The notes: generated by a model not told the origin, from the letters alone. Shown: positions 25,159-34,650, numbered from the stretch's first letter. The stretch: DNA of 63,105 bases from Bacteroidaceae bacterium (GCA_016280855.1 JAEEHP010000020.1:1-63105); one strand, 5' to 3'. Program-made: numbers and translations.

Positions 25159-27702
25159 TTATTGTACCAGCACTTTCTTGCCGTTGACGATGTATATGCC
25201 AGGGGCGAGTCCGTTGCGCCATTCGTTGTAGCGTGCATGTGATTTCAGCTTGACACCCTGGAGGTTATAGACCTCGAAGAAGGTGGGTGTCTCGGGCGTT
25301 TCGACCTTATCGGTGTAGAACGGTGTGTCGGGCATTTCCTCGTCTTCGTCCTCCACGATGCCGATGATTTCCTCGTCGCTCACATCGTAAGGTGTCAGCT
25401 GAGCCATGACGGCTGTGGCACGGTTGCGCAACCACTGCTTCGCTGTCTCGGTGCTGGAGGCATAGTCCGTATAGTCGCGGTCTGAGCGATGTACATGGTT
25501 GTTGTTGTTGTCCAACGTCGGCTTGGCGAATGCGTAGTACTCGTCGCAATAGTCGATGAGCTCGTCGAGGTAAAGACGTGTGAAGCGTGTCCAGTATTTG
25601 TACATCGCGCGGTCAAGCGGTTCGCCGCATTTGCGCATCTTGCTGATGAAGGTCGTAGCCTCCATGCTCTTGCCCGTCCAATACTTGTCCTTGGCGCCGT
25701 TTCTGAAATAGGTGCTTGTGCCTTCGTAGCCGTAGCTCCAGTCGAGGTCCCATACGGGTCCCCACTTCCACTTGCACGTGTCCTCGAGGACATTCTCGTG
25801 GTAGAGGTATGTGCTCTTGGGGTGCATCAGTTCGTAGTTCAGGAGGAGTTCGTCAATCACCAGGAAGCGCGCCATGGATTCCACGTCCACTTCCTTGGAG
25901 ATGTCGGCTCCGTCCTTCACGAGTTGTGCGAAGGCATTGAAGCGCTTCATGATATCCTGTTCGGAACTCAGCTCCGTCTCGCCTTCTTCGAAGTCGGGGT
26001 CTTTGACCTTTACCGGGATATTATAAGGCGAGGAATAGAAAATCTCTTCATTTCCGTAGGTGTCCAGCTCTACGAGGCAAGCCTTGCTTTCGTCGTCGAG
26101 GTCTATGCTGTTGTTGGCGAGTCCTACTTTTTCCGTGAAATTGTAGCTGCCCCAGTACGCGCCGTTCATGTAAAGGTCTATCGGGACGATATGGTTCGCG
26201 CCGTCGGCACCTAAGAGTCCTGCGGCGTACATGCCGATAGCGTTGGTCATCATAGAACCTGTTTGACGGTTGGCGAGCAGCACCCAGCTCTTGCCGGACT
26301 TCAGGCCGAAGGGTTTCTGCTTTTCGGGGAACTTGATGCGATAGGGGTTCTTGGAGAACCAGTTGTTGTTCCAGCTGCTGTTGCCGCGGCCTTTGATTTC
26401 CAACGGCGTTTTGTCCATCGAGGGATAGAAGCCTGCTCCGTTAATGGATAGTTCGCCTGAGATGTAGTAATCTTTCGACGCTGGCGGGTAGCCGTCGTCG
26501 GTGTCGATGTCCACGCGAAGGGTGCCGTTAGGTTTCAACCAGTCGAGATGCAGCTCGTAATCGGTGCCGAAAGGTACAAAGCGGACTTCGTAGGTCGGCG
26601 GTGTGCCGCCCTCGGTTTTCACCACGGCGGTGTAGAGCTTCAATTCCGAGACGCAGAAATAGTTCTTGTAGTTGGCTTTCACCAGATAAATCCTGAAATG
26701 GGTGTAGTCGTCCTCCATGTCGATGATGGGCGAGGTGTTGGTTGCGCCCTGTTCGCTGGATAGACCGTTGCCTTGCGTGAAGCGGTGCAGCTCCACCCAT
26801 TCGTTGCCGTCGGCACTGCCCATGAGGCTGAGTTCCAGGGGCGAACGGTTGCCGACATCCGTGCGGTTGGTGAGTTCGTAAACCAGATGATGTACAGCCT
26901 CGGGTAAGGTGATTTCGATGTAGGGGCTCTCGTTCTCAGGGAGCTTCTCGTAGGCGCCGCTGCCCCACGTGGAGTGGAAGAAGGTGGAGGGGTCGTTGTC
27001 CAGCATCTTGTCGAGGTCCTCGCGGTCGGGATAATTGGAGGGTGCATTCGTCGATAGCATGTCTGCCGTCAGGGGAATCTCCGTCTTCTCTACGGTTGTC
27101 GTTCCCCCGCTGCCCGGGTCCGTCATCACGGTTTTCACCACCTGGATGCCGGGGTAGGCCACGGTGATGATGTGGTCTGCGCCCAGTTTCACGCGGCTAT
27201 GCTTGCTGATGAGCTGTTCCTCGTAGTCGAGATAGACGTTGGCACGTTTGTCCGAACGCTTGAACGAAGGCGTCAGCCAATGACCGATAGCGGCCATCTG
27301 ACCCGTGATGCGACGATTGTCCGTAATCTCGCATTCGATGTCGGAGAAGACCTGATGGTTGAACTTGTTGTTGAACTTGAACGACGTGAGGGTGGGCTTG
27401 TTGAACGTAATCTGGTGGCCATGCGACTCCAGATTCACGAACCTGTATTGCTTCAATGTTCCGTCAATCAGCGTCAGCTTCAGCGCTGTGGATGACACCA
27501 CTTTCTGCTTCACCGTGGATGCGGGGAAGATGTCCACGGTGCCGTCCTTCTTGACAACGAAAAGCGTGTCCTCGCGGGGCTCGTCGGGGTCGGAGGCTGA
27601 GAGCGTCGTGGGCAGCAGGGCGAAGAAGGCCAGAAACAGGTAATGGCATCGCATACTGAGCCGCATAAAACGCCTTGGGGAAAGGGAATATGAAAGTTTC
27701 AT
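25159..27702 (-). CDS. CotH kinase-like surface protein with discoidin-like domain
   Basis: An 847-residue secreted protein. A signal sequence precedes SDPDEP; start candidates are 27702, 27666 and 27654. A beta-rich domain, then a discoidin/F5-8C-like domain at about 225-360, leads to a CotH domain at about 420-740 with RGNSSWN, RIKFPEKQKPFGL, YWGSYNFTEKVG and WDLDWSYG motifs. CotH proteins are atypical kinases in spore coats, but bacterial roles outside sporulation are unclear. The C-terminus (FEVYNLQGVKL ... GLAPGIYIVNGKKVLV) resembles Bacteroidetes secretion-sorting tails. It is probably cell-surface exposed. Confidence 0.87.
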   Translation of the reverse strand: MKLSYSLSPRRFMRLSMRCHYLFLAFFALLPTTLSASDPDEPREDTLFVVKKDGTVDIFPASTVKQKVVSSTALKLTLIDGTLKQYRFVNLESHGHQITFNKPTLTSFKFNNKFNHQVFSDIECEITDNRRITGQMAAIGHWLTPSFKRSDKRANVYLDYEEQLISKHSRVKLGADHIITVAYPGIQVVKTVMTDPGSGGTTTVEKTEIPLTADMLSTNAPSNYPDREDLDKMLDNDPSTFFHSTWGSGAYEKLPENESPYIEITLPEAVHHLVYELTNRTDVGNRSPLELSLMGSADGNEWVELHRFTQGNGLSSEQGATNTSPIIDMEDDYTHFRIYLVKANYKNYFCVSELKLYTAVVKTEGGTPPTYEVRFVPFGTDYELHLDWLKPNGTLRVDIDTDDGYPPASKDYYISGELSINGAGFYPSMDKTPLEIKGRGNSSWNNNWFSKNPYRIKFPEKQKPFGLKSGKSWVLLANRQTGSMMTNAIGMYAAGLLGADGANHIVPIDLYMNGAYWGSYNFTEKVGLANNSIDLDDESKACLVELDTYGNEEIFYSSPYNIPVKVKDPDFEEGETELSSEQDIMKRFNAFAQLVKDGADISKEVDVESMARFLVIDELLLNYELMHPKSTYLYHENVLEDTCKWKWGPVWDLDWSYGYEGTSTYFRNGAKDKYWTGKSMEATTFISKMRKCGEPLDRAMYKYWTRFTRLYLDELIDYCDEYYAFAKPTLDNNNNHVHRSDRDYTDYASSTETAKQWLRNRATAVMAQLTPYDVSDEEIIGIVEDEDEEMPDTPFYTDKVETPETPTFFEVYNLQGVKLKSHARYNEWRNGLAPGIYIVNGKKVLVQ

Positions 27703-27739
27703 TGTACGTTTTGTAATGGATTATTGCTCAAAAACGCGG

Positions 27740-27769
27740 CAAAGTTAGGCAAAATATTTCAACTCTCAA
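27740..27769 (-). promoter_or_regulatory. Promoter of the CotH gene
   Basis: On the minus strand CTTG ends at 27767 and TAACTTTG lies at 27747-27740, spaced by 19 bases. Confidence 0.6.
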
Positions 27770-27808
27770 GGCTTAAGCCTTATTTTATATTAAAAAGGGC
27801 GTAAAAAG

Positions 27809-27840
27809 TTTGGTTGTGAAGCGTAAATAGTGTAATTTTG
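27809..27840 (+). promoter_or_regulatory. Promoter of the Crp/Fnr-Dcp operon
   Basis: TTTG at 27809-27812 and TAATTTTG at 27833-27840, spaced by 20 bases. It lies over the in-frame TTG at 27838, which excludes that codon as the start of the regulator. Confidence 0.75.
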
Positions 27841-27870
27841 CGCCCTAAAAAGAGCCAAAAGGTGAATTCG

Positions 27871-28527
27871 ATGTTCGATACATTGATGGCCTTGCCGCTG
27901 TTCCAGGGATTAGGCCGTGAGGATTTGACGCGCATCGTTGAATCGACGCGTCTGGATTTCCGCACGCTGAAAGCTGGCACGACTTTCATCACCCAAGGCT
28001 CCTCGTGCGACGGCCTGACGTTTGTCATGGACGGAACGGTGTGTATGAGCACCGATGCCGCCGACAGCCGATGGCGTGTGGAGGAACTCCTCGCGTCGCC
28101 GTTGGTCATCGGCACGGAAGTGCTCTATGGTCGCACACGTTGGCATCTGCACAGCTATCGGACCGAGCAACAGGTTCACCTCCTCGACGTGGACAAACGA
28201 ACGGTGGGCGCCCTCACGGCGTACTTCGAGGTGTTCCGCCTGAACCTGCTGAACCTCCTCACGACGGGCATCGTCAAACACGAGCAGCAGAACTGGCTAC
28301 CGCCCTCGGCATCCTTGGAGGGGCGCATCATCACCTTCCTGCGACGCCATGTCATGCGCCCTGCCGGAGAGAAGCGATTTCATATCTCGCTGCCGTTGCT
28401 GGGGGCTTACTTGGGGCAGGACCCGCGCTACGTCTCGAAGGCGTTGCATCGGCTCGAGGATAGGGGAGTGGTGGAACTCGGTCGCAGGCTCATCGTCATC
28501 CCCAAGTTCGAGAAACTCGTTCAATGA
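27871..28527 (+). CDS. Crp/Fnr-family transcriptional regulator
   Basis: A 218-residue regulator. Residues 1-120 form the cyclic-nucleotide-binding beta-barrel fold (LFQGLGREDLTRIVE ... GTTFITQGSSCDGLTFVMDGTV), and the C-terminus carries a winged helix (LLGAYLGQDPRYVSKALHRLEDRG). The ligand pocket lacks an obvious cAMP-type GE...RxA motif and there are no Fnr-type cysteines, so the signal is unknown. It is followed by an M3 peptidase gene whose upstream ATG overlaps the regulator's TGA. Confidence 0.88.
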   Translation: MFDTLMALPLFQGLGREDLTRIVESTRLDFRTLKAGTTFITQGSSCDGLTFVMDGTVCMSTDAADSRWRVEELLASPLVIGTEVLYGRTRWHLHSYRTEQQVHLLDVDKRTVGALTAYFEVFRLNLLNLLTTGIVKHEQQNWLPPSASLEGRIITFLRRHVMRPAGEKRFHISLPLLGAYLGQDPRYVSKALHRLEDRGVVELGRRLIVIPKFEKLVQ

Positions 28528-28580
28528 CACCACCAAAAAGAAATACTTGCCAAATCGAAAACAAAGAGCAATTCATATAT

Positions 28581-30752
28581 ATGAGAGAGAATCCATTCTA
28601 TAGAAAGCGCTACGGCACGCCGCATGAGACGGCACCCTTCAACGAGATTCGTATGGAGGACTACGAGCCTGCCATCATGGAGGGCATCCGTCGCGACGAG
28701 GCTTTCATCCAGAAGATTGTTGAGAACCCCGAGGCACCGACCTTCGACAACACCATTGCCGTGGTCTCGCCCGACGACCTCCTGGAGCGCGTCACCAAGG
28801 TCTTCTTCAATCTCCTCTCGGCCGACACCAACGACGAGATGGATGCCTTGGCGCAGAAGATGTCGCCCATCCTCACCGAGCACGCCAACAACATCATCTT
28901 CAACCGGCCCTATTTCGAGCGTGTCAAAGCCGTGTACGACCAGTACCATCCCGCTGCCATTAACGAAGGTTCTCCCTCTACTGCACGTCCCCTCACTCCT
29001 GAGGAGCAAATGCTTCTCGAGAAGTCCTACGAGGGCTTCGTCCGTGCCGGAGCTGCCATGACCGACGACGAACAGGCACGACTCCGCGCCATCAACCAGG
29101 AGATGAGCCTGCTGACCCTACAGTTCTCGCAGAACCAGCTGAAGGAAACCAATGCCTACGAGCTGTGCATCACCGACGAGAACGACCTCGCCGGACTACC
29201 CGACTCGGCACGCGAGGCTGCTGCCTTAGCCGCTAAGGAACAGGGCAAGCAGGGATGGCTCTTCACCCTGCAGGCACCTTCCTACGGACCCTTCATCACC
29301 TATGCCGACAACCGCGAACTGCGCAAGCAGATGTACATCGCCAAGAACACCATCTGCATCAAGGACAACGAACGCAACAACGAGGACATCGTACGGCGAA
29401 TCGTCAATCTCCGGCGTGAACGTGCTCAGATGATGGGCTACAAGACCTTCGCCGATTTCGTGCTCAAGGAGCGCATGGCAGAGAACGTGGAGCGCGTCTA
29501 TGACCTGTTCGACCAGTTGCTGGATGCCTACATGGAGCCTGCACGCAAGGAGCTCAAGGACATCGAGGACGTGGCGCGTAAGATCGAGGGCGAGGCGTTC
29601 AAGCTGCAGCCCTGGGACTTCTCCTACTACGGACATAAGCTCAAGATGGAGCGCTTCAACATCGACGCCGAGATGCTCCGTCCTTACCTCGAGCTATCGC
29701 GTGTCAAGGAGGGCGTATTCGGCCTCGCCACGAAGCTCTATGGCATCACCTTCCGCGAGAACAAGGACATCCCCGTCTATCACCCCGACGTGCAGGCCTT
29801 CGACGTCCTCGATGCCGACGGCAGCTTCCTCGCGGTGCTCTATACCGATTTCCATCCCCGCAAAGGCAAGCAGAGCGGAGCGTGGATGACCGCTTTCAAG
29901 GAACAATGCATTGGCCCCGAGCTCGACGACAACATCCTGCACGAGTACGAGGAGAAGGGACTCGCGGTGCTCACCACCCCCACGGACCCCGCGACATGGA
30001 AGAACCAGCGTCCGCACGTGTCCCTCGTGATGAACTTCACCAAGCCTACCGACCAGAAGCCTGCCTTGCTCACGCTGGGCGAGGTCGAAACCTTCCTCCA
30101 CGAGTTCGGACATGCCCTCCACGGCATCTTTGCCAACACGCGCTTTGCCTCCCTCTCCGGCACCAATGTCTATTGGGATTTCGTCGAACTGCCCTCGCAG
30201 CTGATGGAGAACTTCGCCATCGAACCCGAGTTCCTCAACACCTTCGCTGCCCATTACGAGACGGGCGAACCCATCCCGCAGGAACTCATCGACCGCATCG
30301 TAGCCAGCCGCAACTTCAACGTAGCCTATGCCTGCATCCGTCAGGTCAGCTTCGGGCTGTTGGACTTCGCCTACTACACGCTGACGGAGCCCTTCGATGC
30401 CGACATCCGCACCTTCGAGCGCAATGCCTGGCAACGGGCTCAGCTCTTCGAGGAGGTGCCCGGGACGTGCATGACGGTGCAGTTCGGACACATCATGTCG
30501 GGCGGCTATGCAGCAGGCTACTACAGCTACAAATGGGCTGAGGTCCTCGATGCCGACGCCTTCTCACTCTTCAAGCACCACGGCATCTTCAGCCGTGAGA
30601 TAGCCCAACGTTTTCGCGACAACATCCTCTCGCGGGGCGGCACCGAACATCCCATGACCCTCTACCGCCGTTTCCGCGGAGGAGACCCCACCATCGATGC
30701 CCTCCTCGAACGCAATGGAATAAAAAGACCCACATCCACCCCCTCCCTGTAA
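28581..30752 (+). CDS. dcp: Peptidyl-dipeptidase Dcp-type, peptidase family M3
   Basis: A zinc metallopeptidase of 723 residues from the chosen start. The HEFGH zinc motif with FLHEFGHALHGIF is at about residue 507, and SGTNVYWDFVELPSQLMENF supplies the third ligand region. The N-terminus NPFYRKRYGTPHETAPF matches the usual Dcp start, so I take the ATG at 28581; an ATG at 28524 overlaps the regulator's stop as ATGA and would add 19 residues. There is no signal peptide, so a cytosolic role in peptide turnover is likely. The last codons are read from a G/C-rich repeat (PTSTPSL). Confidence 0.93.
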   Translation: MRENPFYRKRYGTPHETAPFNEIRMEDYEPAIMEGIRRDEAFIQKIVENPEAPTFDNTIAVVSPDDLLERVTKVFFNLLSADTNDEMDALAQKMSPILTEHANNIIFNRPYFERVKAVYDQYHPAAINEGSPSTARPLTPEEQMLLEKSYEGFVRAGAAMTDDEQARLRAINQEMSLLTLQFSQNQLKETNAYELCITDENDLAGLPDSAREAAALAAKEQGKQGWLFTLQAPSYGPFITYADNRELRKQMYIAKNTICIKDNERNNEDIVRRIVNLRRERAQMMGYKTFADFVLKERMAENVERVYDLFDQLLDAYMEPARKELKDIEDVARKIEGEAFKLQPWDFSYYGHKLKMERFNIDAEMLRPYLELSRVKEGVFGLATKLYGITFRENKDIPVYHPDVQAFDVLDADGSFLAVLYTDFHPRKGKQSGAWMTAFKEQCIGPELDDNILHEYEEKGLAVLTTPTDPATWKNQRPHVSLVMNFTKPTDQKPALLTLGEVETFLHEFGHALHGIFANTRFASLSGTNVYWDFVELPSQLMENFAIEPEFLNTFAAHYETGEPIPQELIDRIVASRNFNVAYACIRQVSFGLLDFAYYTLTEPFDADIRTFERNAWQRAQLFEEVPGTCMTVQFGHIMSGGYAAGYYSYKWAEVLDADAFSLFKHHGIFSREIAQRFRDNILSRGGTEHPMTLYRRFRGGDPTIDALLERNGIKRPTSTPSL

Positions 30753-30857
30753 TAGAGGGGCATAAAATACCGAAAGCAAAATGAATGAAATTGACAATAA
30801 ACAGCAAAAAGTAACTGCTCCCTCCCTTACAGGGAGGGCAGGGGGAGGGTCTCCATT
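30728..30857. repeat. Inverted pair of C-rich palindromic repeats across the dcp/dCMP deaminase junction
   Basis: The dcp end has a copy with CCCCTCCCTGTAATAGAGGGG (30739-30760). An inverted copy lies inside the next gene: CCCTCCCT (30820-30827), loop TAC, AGGGAGGG (30831-30838), continuing with a G-rich run to 30850. Both copies are translated in part. Confidence 0.75.
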
Positions 30858-31266
30858 AGACCTTCGCTACCTGCGCATGGCTCGCATCTGGAGCGAGAAC
30901 AGCTACTGCCAACGACGTCAAGTCGGCGCCCTCATCGTCAAGAACAAGATGATTATCAGCGACGGCTACAACGGAACCCCCTCAGGCTTCGAAAACGTCT
31001 GCGAGGAGGACGGCGTCACCAAACCCTACGTGCTCCATGCCGAGGCCAACGCCATCACCAAGATAGCACGCTCGGGCAACAACTCCGAAGGAGCCACCCT
31101 CTACGTCACCGACTCACCCTGCATCGAATGCTCTAAGCTCATCATACAAGCCGGCATACGCCGCGTAGTCTATGCCCGCGACTATCGTCTCACCGACGGC
31201 ATCGACCTCCTGCGACGTGCCGGCATCGACGTCCAGCACCTCCCCATCGAGGGCTATGAAGAATGA
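30781..31266 (+). CDS. Deoxycytidylate (dCMP) deaminase
   Basis: A 161-residue zinc deaminase converting dCMP to dUMP for dTTP synthesis. The zinc and catalytic motifs are LHAEANAI (His, Glu) and SPCIECSKL (two Cys). The conserved domain begins at about residue 27 (LRYLRMARIWSENSYCQRRQVG). Residues 11-23 (VTAPSLTGRAGGG) have no counterpart in the family that I know and are encoded by a palindromic repeat with an 8-bp perfect stem. The start at 30781 is 28 bases after dcp. A later start inside the domain is unlikely because it would remove the first helix. Confidence 0.9.
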   Translation: MNEIDNKQQKVTAPSLTGRAGGGSPLDLRYLRMARIWSENSYCQRRQVGALIVKNKMIISDGYNGTPSGFENVCEEDGVTKPYVLHAEANAITKIARSGNNSEGATLYVTDSPCIECSKLIIQAGIRRVVYARDYRLTDGIDLLRRAGIDVQHLPIEGYEE

Positions 31267-31293
31267 GTAGTGAAGAATGAAGAATAAAATGAT

Positions 31294-32925
31294 ATGAAAA
31301 CAAAATCCCGTCTCGTACCCCTGTTGCTCGCCGTTGCCGTCATCCTCGGCGTCCTCATCGGCACATTCTACGCCAGCCATTTCTCCGGCAACCGCCTCAG
31401 CATCGTCAACACAGGCAGCAACAAGCTCAACTACCTCCTCCAAATCATTGACAACAACTACGTTGACACCGTCAATGCCAATGACCTCATCGAAGAAGCC
31501 ATGCCCGTCATCCTCTCCGAGCTCGACCCCCATTCCACATACATCAGCGCCTCCGAAGCCGAGGAAACAGGCGAGGAACTCAAAGGCAGCTTCTCGGGCA
31601 TCGGCGTGCGCTTCACCATTCAGAACGACACCGTCAACGTGATGAACATCATCAAGGGAGGACCCTCCGAGAAAGTGGGCGTACTCGCCGGAGACCGTAT
31701 CATCGCTGCCGACGACAGCTCACTCGTGGGCATGAAGGACCACGAAATCATGAAACGACTCCGCGGACCAAAGAACTCAAAAGTCAAGCTCACCGTCGTA
31801 CGCCACGGACACAAGGAACCCATACGCTTCATCGTCGTACGTGGCGATGTGCCCGTCGAGAGCGTTGACAGCTACTTCATGCTCGACAAGCAGACAGGCT
31901 ACATCTCAATCGAGAACTTCGGCGAGAACACCTACCCCGAGATGCTCACAGCACTCGCACAGCTCAACGTACAAGGCATGAAAAACCTCGTCATAGACCT
32001 GCGAGGCAACCGCGGAGGATACATGCAGACTGCCATACTCATGGTCAACGAGTTCCTGCCTGCCGGACAGCTCGTCGTATATACCGAAGGACGCAAGTCA
32101 CCACGCGAGGAATACCGCACCGACGGACGAGGCTCCTTCCAGCACCTCCCACTCATCGTGCTCGTGGACGAAGGGTCAGCATCAGCATCCGAAATCTTCG
32201 CCGGAGCCATTCAGGACAACGACCGAGGCACCGTCATCGGACGACGCTCATTCGGCAAGGGACTCGTACAGCAACCCATTGAATTCAAGGACCACAGCGT
32301 CGTCAGACTCACCATAGCCCGCTACTACACACCCTCGGGACGCTGCATACAGAAACCCTACGAGAAAGGCCACGGACAGGACTACGAGAACGACCTCATC
32401 GCACGCTACGAACGTGGCGAGTTCTTCTCGGCCGACAGCATACGTCAGGACGGACCCGAGTACAAGACACGACTCGGACGAACCGTATATGGCGGAGGAG
32501 GCATCATGCCCGACATCTTCATCCCCGAGGACACCACACTCTACACCAGCTACTTCCGCGAAGCCGTATTCACGGGACTCACCATCCAGTACGCCTTCCT
32601 CTTCACCGACGAACACCGCGACCAGCTCAACCGATTCCGCAACGTCAAGGACATGGTTGCATGGCTCAAGCAGCAGAACCTGCTCGAACAGTTCGCACGC
32701 TACGGCGAGCAGCACGGACTCAAGCGTCGCAACCTCATGCTACAGCGCAGTGCACCCCTCTTCGAGCGCAACCTCATCGCCAACATCGTGTACAACGCCG
32801 AGGACCAGGCATGGCGCCTACAATACCTCAGCACCGTTGACCCCGCCGTCCTCCGTGCACAGCAGATGCTCGCCGACGGCCAGTCCTACCCCCAGCCCCC
32901 CGCCACCACAGACAACAAGGAATAA
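31294..32925 (+). CDS. C-terminal processing peptidase, family S41, membrane-anchored
   Basis: A 543-residue periplasmic serine protease. An N-terminal hydrophobic helix (VPLLLAVAVILGVLIGTFYA) anchors it; an S41 N-terminal helical part, then a PDZ domain (about 90-180, GSFSGIGVRFTI), precedes the protease core. The Ser/Lys dyad is seen as EGSASASEIFAG (likely Ser297) and SFGKGLVQQ (Lys322), 25 residues apart as in this family. The C-terminal 200 residues are helical. It probably trims envelope proteins. Confidence 0.93.
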   Translation: MKTKSRLVPLLLAVAVILGVLIGTFYASHFSGNRLSIVNTGSNKLNYLLQIIDNNYVDTVNANDLIEEAMPVILSELDPHSTYISASEAEETGEELKGSFSGIGVRFTIQNDTVNVMNIIKGGPSEKVGVLAGDRIIAADDSSLVGMKDHEIMKRLRGPKNSKVKLTVVRHGHKEPIRFIVVRGDVPVESVDSYFMLDKQTGYISIENFGENTYPEMLTALAQLNVQGMKNLVIDLRGNRGGYMQTAILMVNEFLPAGQLVVYTEGRKSPREEYRTDGRGSFQHLPLIVLVDEGSASASEIFAGAIQDNDRGTVIGRRSFGKGLVQQPIEFKDHSVVRLTIARYYTPSGRCIQKPYEKGHGQDYENDLIARYERGEFFSADSIRQDGPEYKTRLGRTVYGGGGIMPDIFIPEDTTLYTSYFREAVFTGLTIQYAFLFTDEHRDQLNRFRNVKDMVAWLKQQNLLEQFARYGEQHGLKRRNLMLQRSAPLFERNLIANIVYNAEDQAWRLQYLSTVDPAVLRAQQMLADGQSYPQPPATTDNKE

Positions 32926-32980
32926 CGCTCCCTCGTTGTCCTCCCCTCAACCCATGCTTGGTGCGGTAGAAGAAAATAAG

Positions 32981-33732
32981 GTTCTATTGGTTTTAGTGTG
33001 AATTAACGTATTTGTTTTATTCTCAACGTAGCCGATTTTTGTCAACGCAGCTGGTCTATTTTTCAACGCAGAGGCGCAGATTCGCTGAGAATCCGAAGAT
33101 AAGGAGAGTTCGCAAAGGCATAGCAGCTGACCGTCCTCACGCGCTTAACGTCGACTGCTTCGGCTAAGATAAACTTGCCTCGCATTCGCCGAGCGCTGAG
33201 AAGTCATCTTCGAAAACAACACTCAGTTGTTTTCATTGATGCCACGGTGAGGTCGCGAGAGGCGCACGAAGGGCACAAGGCCATGCTTCGTGCTCTCCGG
33301 ATTACGCAGAGGCCAAAAGCAAGAATGTATAATGGATAATGTATAATGGATAATTGATGATTGACAATTGATGAATTCTTCATTCTTTATTCTTCATTGC
33401 CCCCGCTGGCTTGTCCCCCTTTGCCATTTCCGTCTTCTGCGGCGTCCCGTCACTTCGCGCCGTGACTTGCACAAGCCGATGGCTGCACCCGTGCGCTTTC
33501 CGAGAACACTCAGTTCTCTGAAATGCTCCGCCTCTGCGACCTCCATAATCACAGCCTCGCGTAGCGCTGTGATTATCCGCGAACTCACACGATAGTGTCA
33601 GCTGCAATGCACTCCTTTCCTCCAAAACCTCAAAAATCTTCGCGCCTCCGCGACTCTGCGTTGAAATAAATGAGGTCAAGATGCGCTGAGCATTCTCTGG
33701 TGTTGTTAATTCACACTAAATCCAATAGAACC
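32981..33732. repeat. Segment with 28-bp terminal inverted repeats, MITE-like
   Basis: The left end 32981-33008 and right end 33705-33732 are inverted repeats with 27 of 28 positions matching. A second inward pair around TTCAACGCAGAG (about 33063 and about 33655 on the other strand) extends the symmetry. No transposase frame lies inside. It could be a non-autonomous element or a very large decayed hairpin. Confidence 0.65.
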
Positions 33733-33802
33733 AAAAAAATTATAAGAACAGACGCTGTGCGAAGCCTTTGATAATTTTCTTATTCAATTTTTTTATAATT
33801 TT

Positions 33803-33844
33803 GAGGCCGATAGGCCGACCCCACATTGCATGACTGAGCAGTTA
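33803..33844 (+). repeat. 42-bp direct repeat, left copy
   Basis: Identical to 36343-36384. Upstream of both copies lie further shared pieces: AAAAAATTATAAGAAC and TTTTCTTATTCAATTTTTTTATAA. A near copy of the last 37 bases follows at 33848-33885. Confidence 0.9.
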
Positions 33845-34057
33845 CCTGATAGGCCGACCCTACATTGCATGACTGAGCAGTTACCGAATTTGATGCCGTA
33901 TGTTCGGTCTGCTGTATTAATCAATCACTCCCGCCTCGCGGTGCAGACGGCCGTCTTTTACGAGGCAGTTGTGTGAAATGATGAGGAAATGAATACACTT
34001 TTACACCTTTTTGTACTTAATACACTGTGTTCCTGCACGTTAGCACGCTTAATAATA

Positions 34058-34195
34058 GTGTATTTATAGGTGTATTAGTGTATAAATGATGCGAAAAGTC
34101 TCTAAAACGATGCAAAGTGACAAGATTTGTTTCAAATTATCCAAATTTTCGGTAGAAAATTATCCAAAAATACACTAATACACCTAAAAATACAC
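34058..34195. repeat. 26-bp inverted repeat with GTGTAT motifs
   Basis: 34058-34083 and 34170-34195 are inverted copies matching at 25 of 26 positions; the motif GTGTATTA recurs. The spacer is 86 bases, too long for a tight hairpin but possible as a cruciform. Confidence 0.7.
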
Positions 34196-34650
34196 TCAAA
34201 ATACACTAAATATTTTACGCTTATGTTATTGTTGCATAACGCATTAAGACTAAAAAGGTGTAAAAGTGTATGGAAAGGTATATAATTTACGCGACTCCAC
34301 GGATCACGCGGATCTCACGAATAGTGTAAAAGTGTATGAAAATGTATATAATTTACGTATGAAATAAAGAGTACTGCAGACACTTCCAGCCGCTGGTGCC
34401 GACACGTTCAACCGCTGCCATCGACACTTCAAGCCGCTGGCATCGTAACGTCTTAACGTCGCAACCGGAACGATTAACCGTTTCGGTCGTTCGCTCGCGA
34501 CCGAACGAGCCACACCGTTAGAAGTATTTTCATGGCTCCCGACAGCTTATCCTGCTTGCCGCTAAAGATGGCGGACGAAAGATATGGTCGCGGCTTAAAG
34601 GTTCAGCAGCTGACGCTTCCGCGTGAGTTCACCGTGCGTCGGGAATACTG

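Larger units (their letters stand above)
32926..34650. other. Repeat-rich non-coding island
   Basis: No supported gene in about 1.7 kb; reading frames here are short and lack protein character. It contains a 750-bp segment bounded by 28-bp inverted repeats (32981-33732), several strong small hairpins (33212-33234, 33502-33518, 33545-33576, 34482-34505), a 42-bp repeat shared with the other side of the AbiE genes (33803-33844) plus a partial second copy (33848-33885), an inverted repeat at 34058-34083/34170-34195, and a directly repeated stretch at about 34257-34295 and 34323-34357. The region is A/T-rich from 33.7 to 34.35 kb. Confidence 0.85.

Noticed and set aside
32981-33732. Complete insertion sequence
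   Set aside because: Terminal inverted repeats are present but there is no transposase frame.
32926-34650. Pseudogenes or small genes in the non-coding island
   Set aside because: Frames such as 33368-33595 and 34304-34513 consist of repeat or hairpin DNA and show no family motif.
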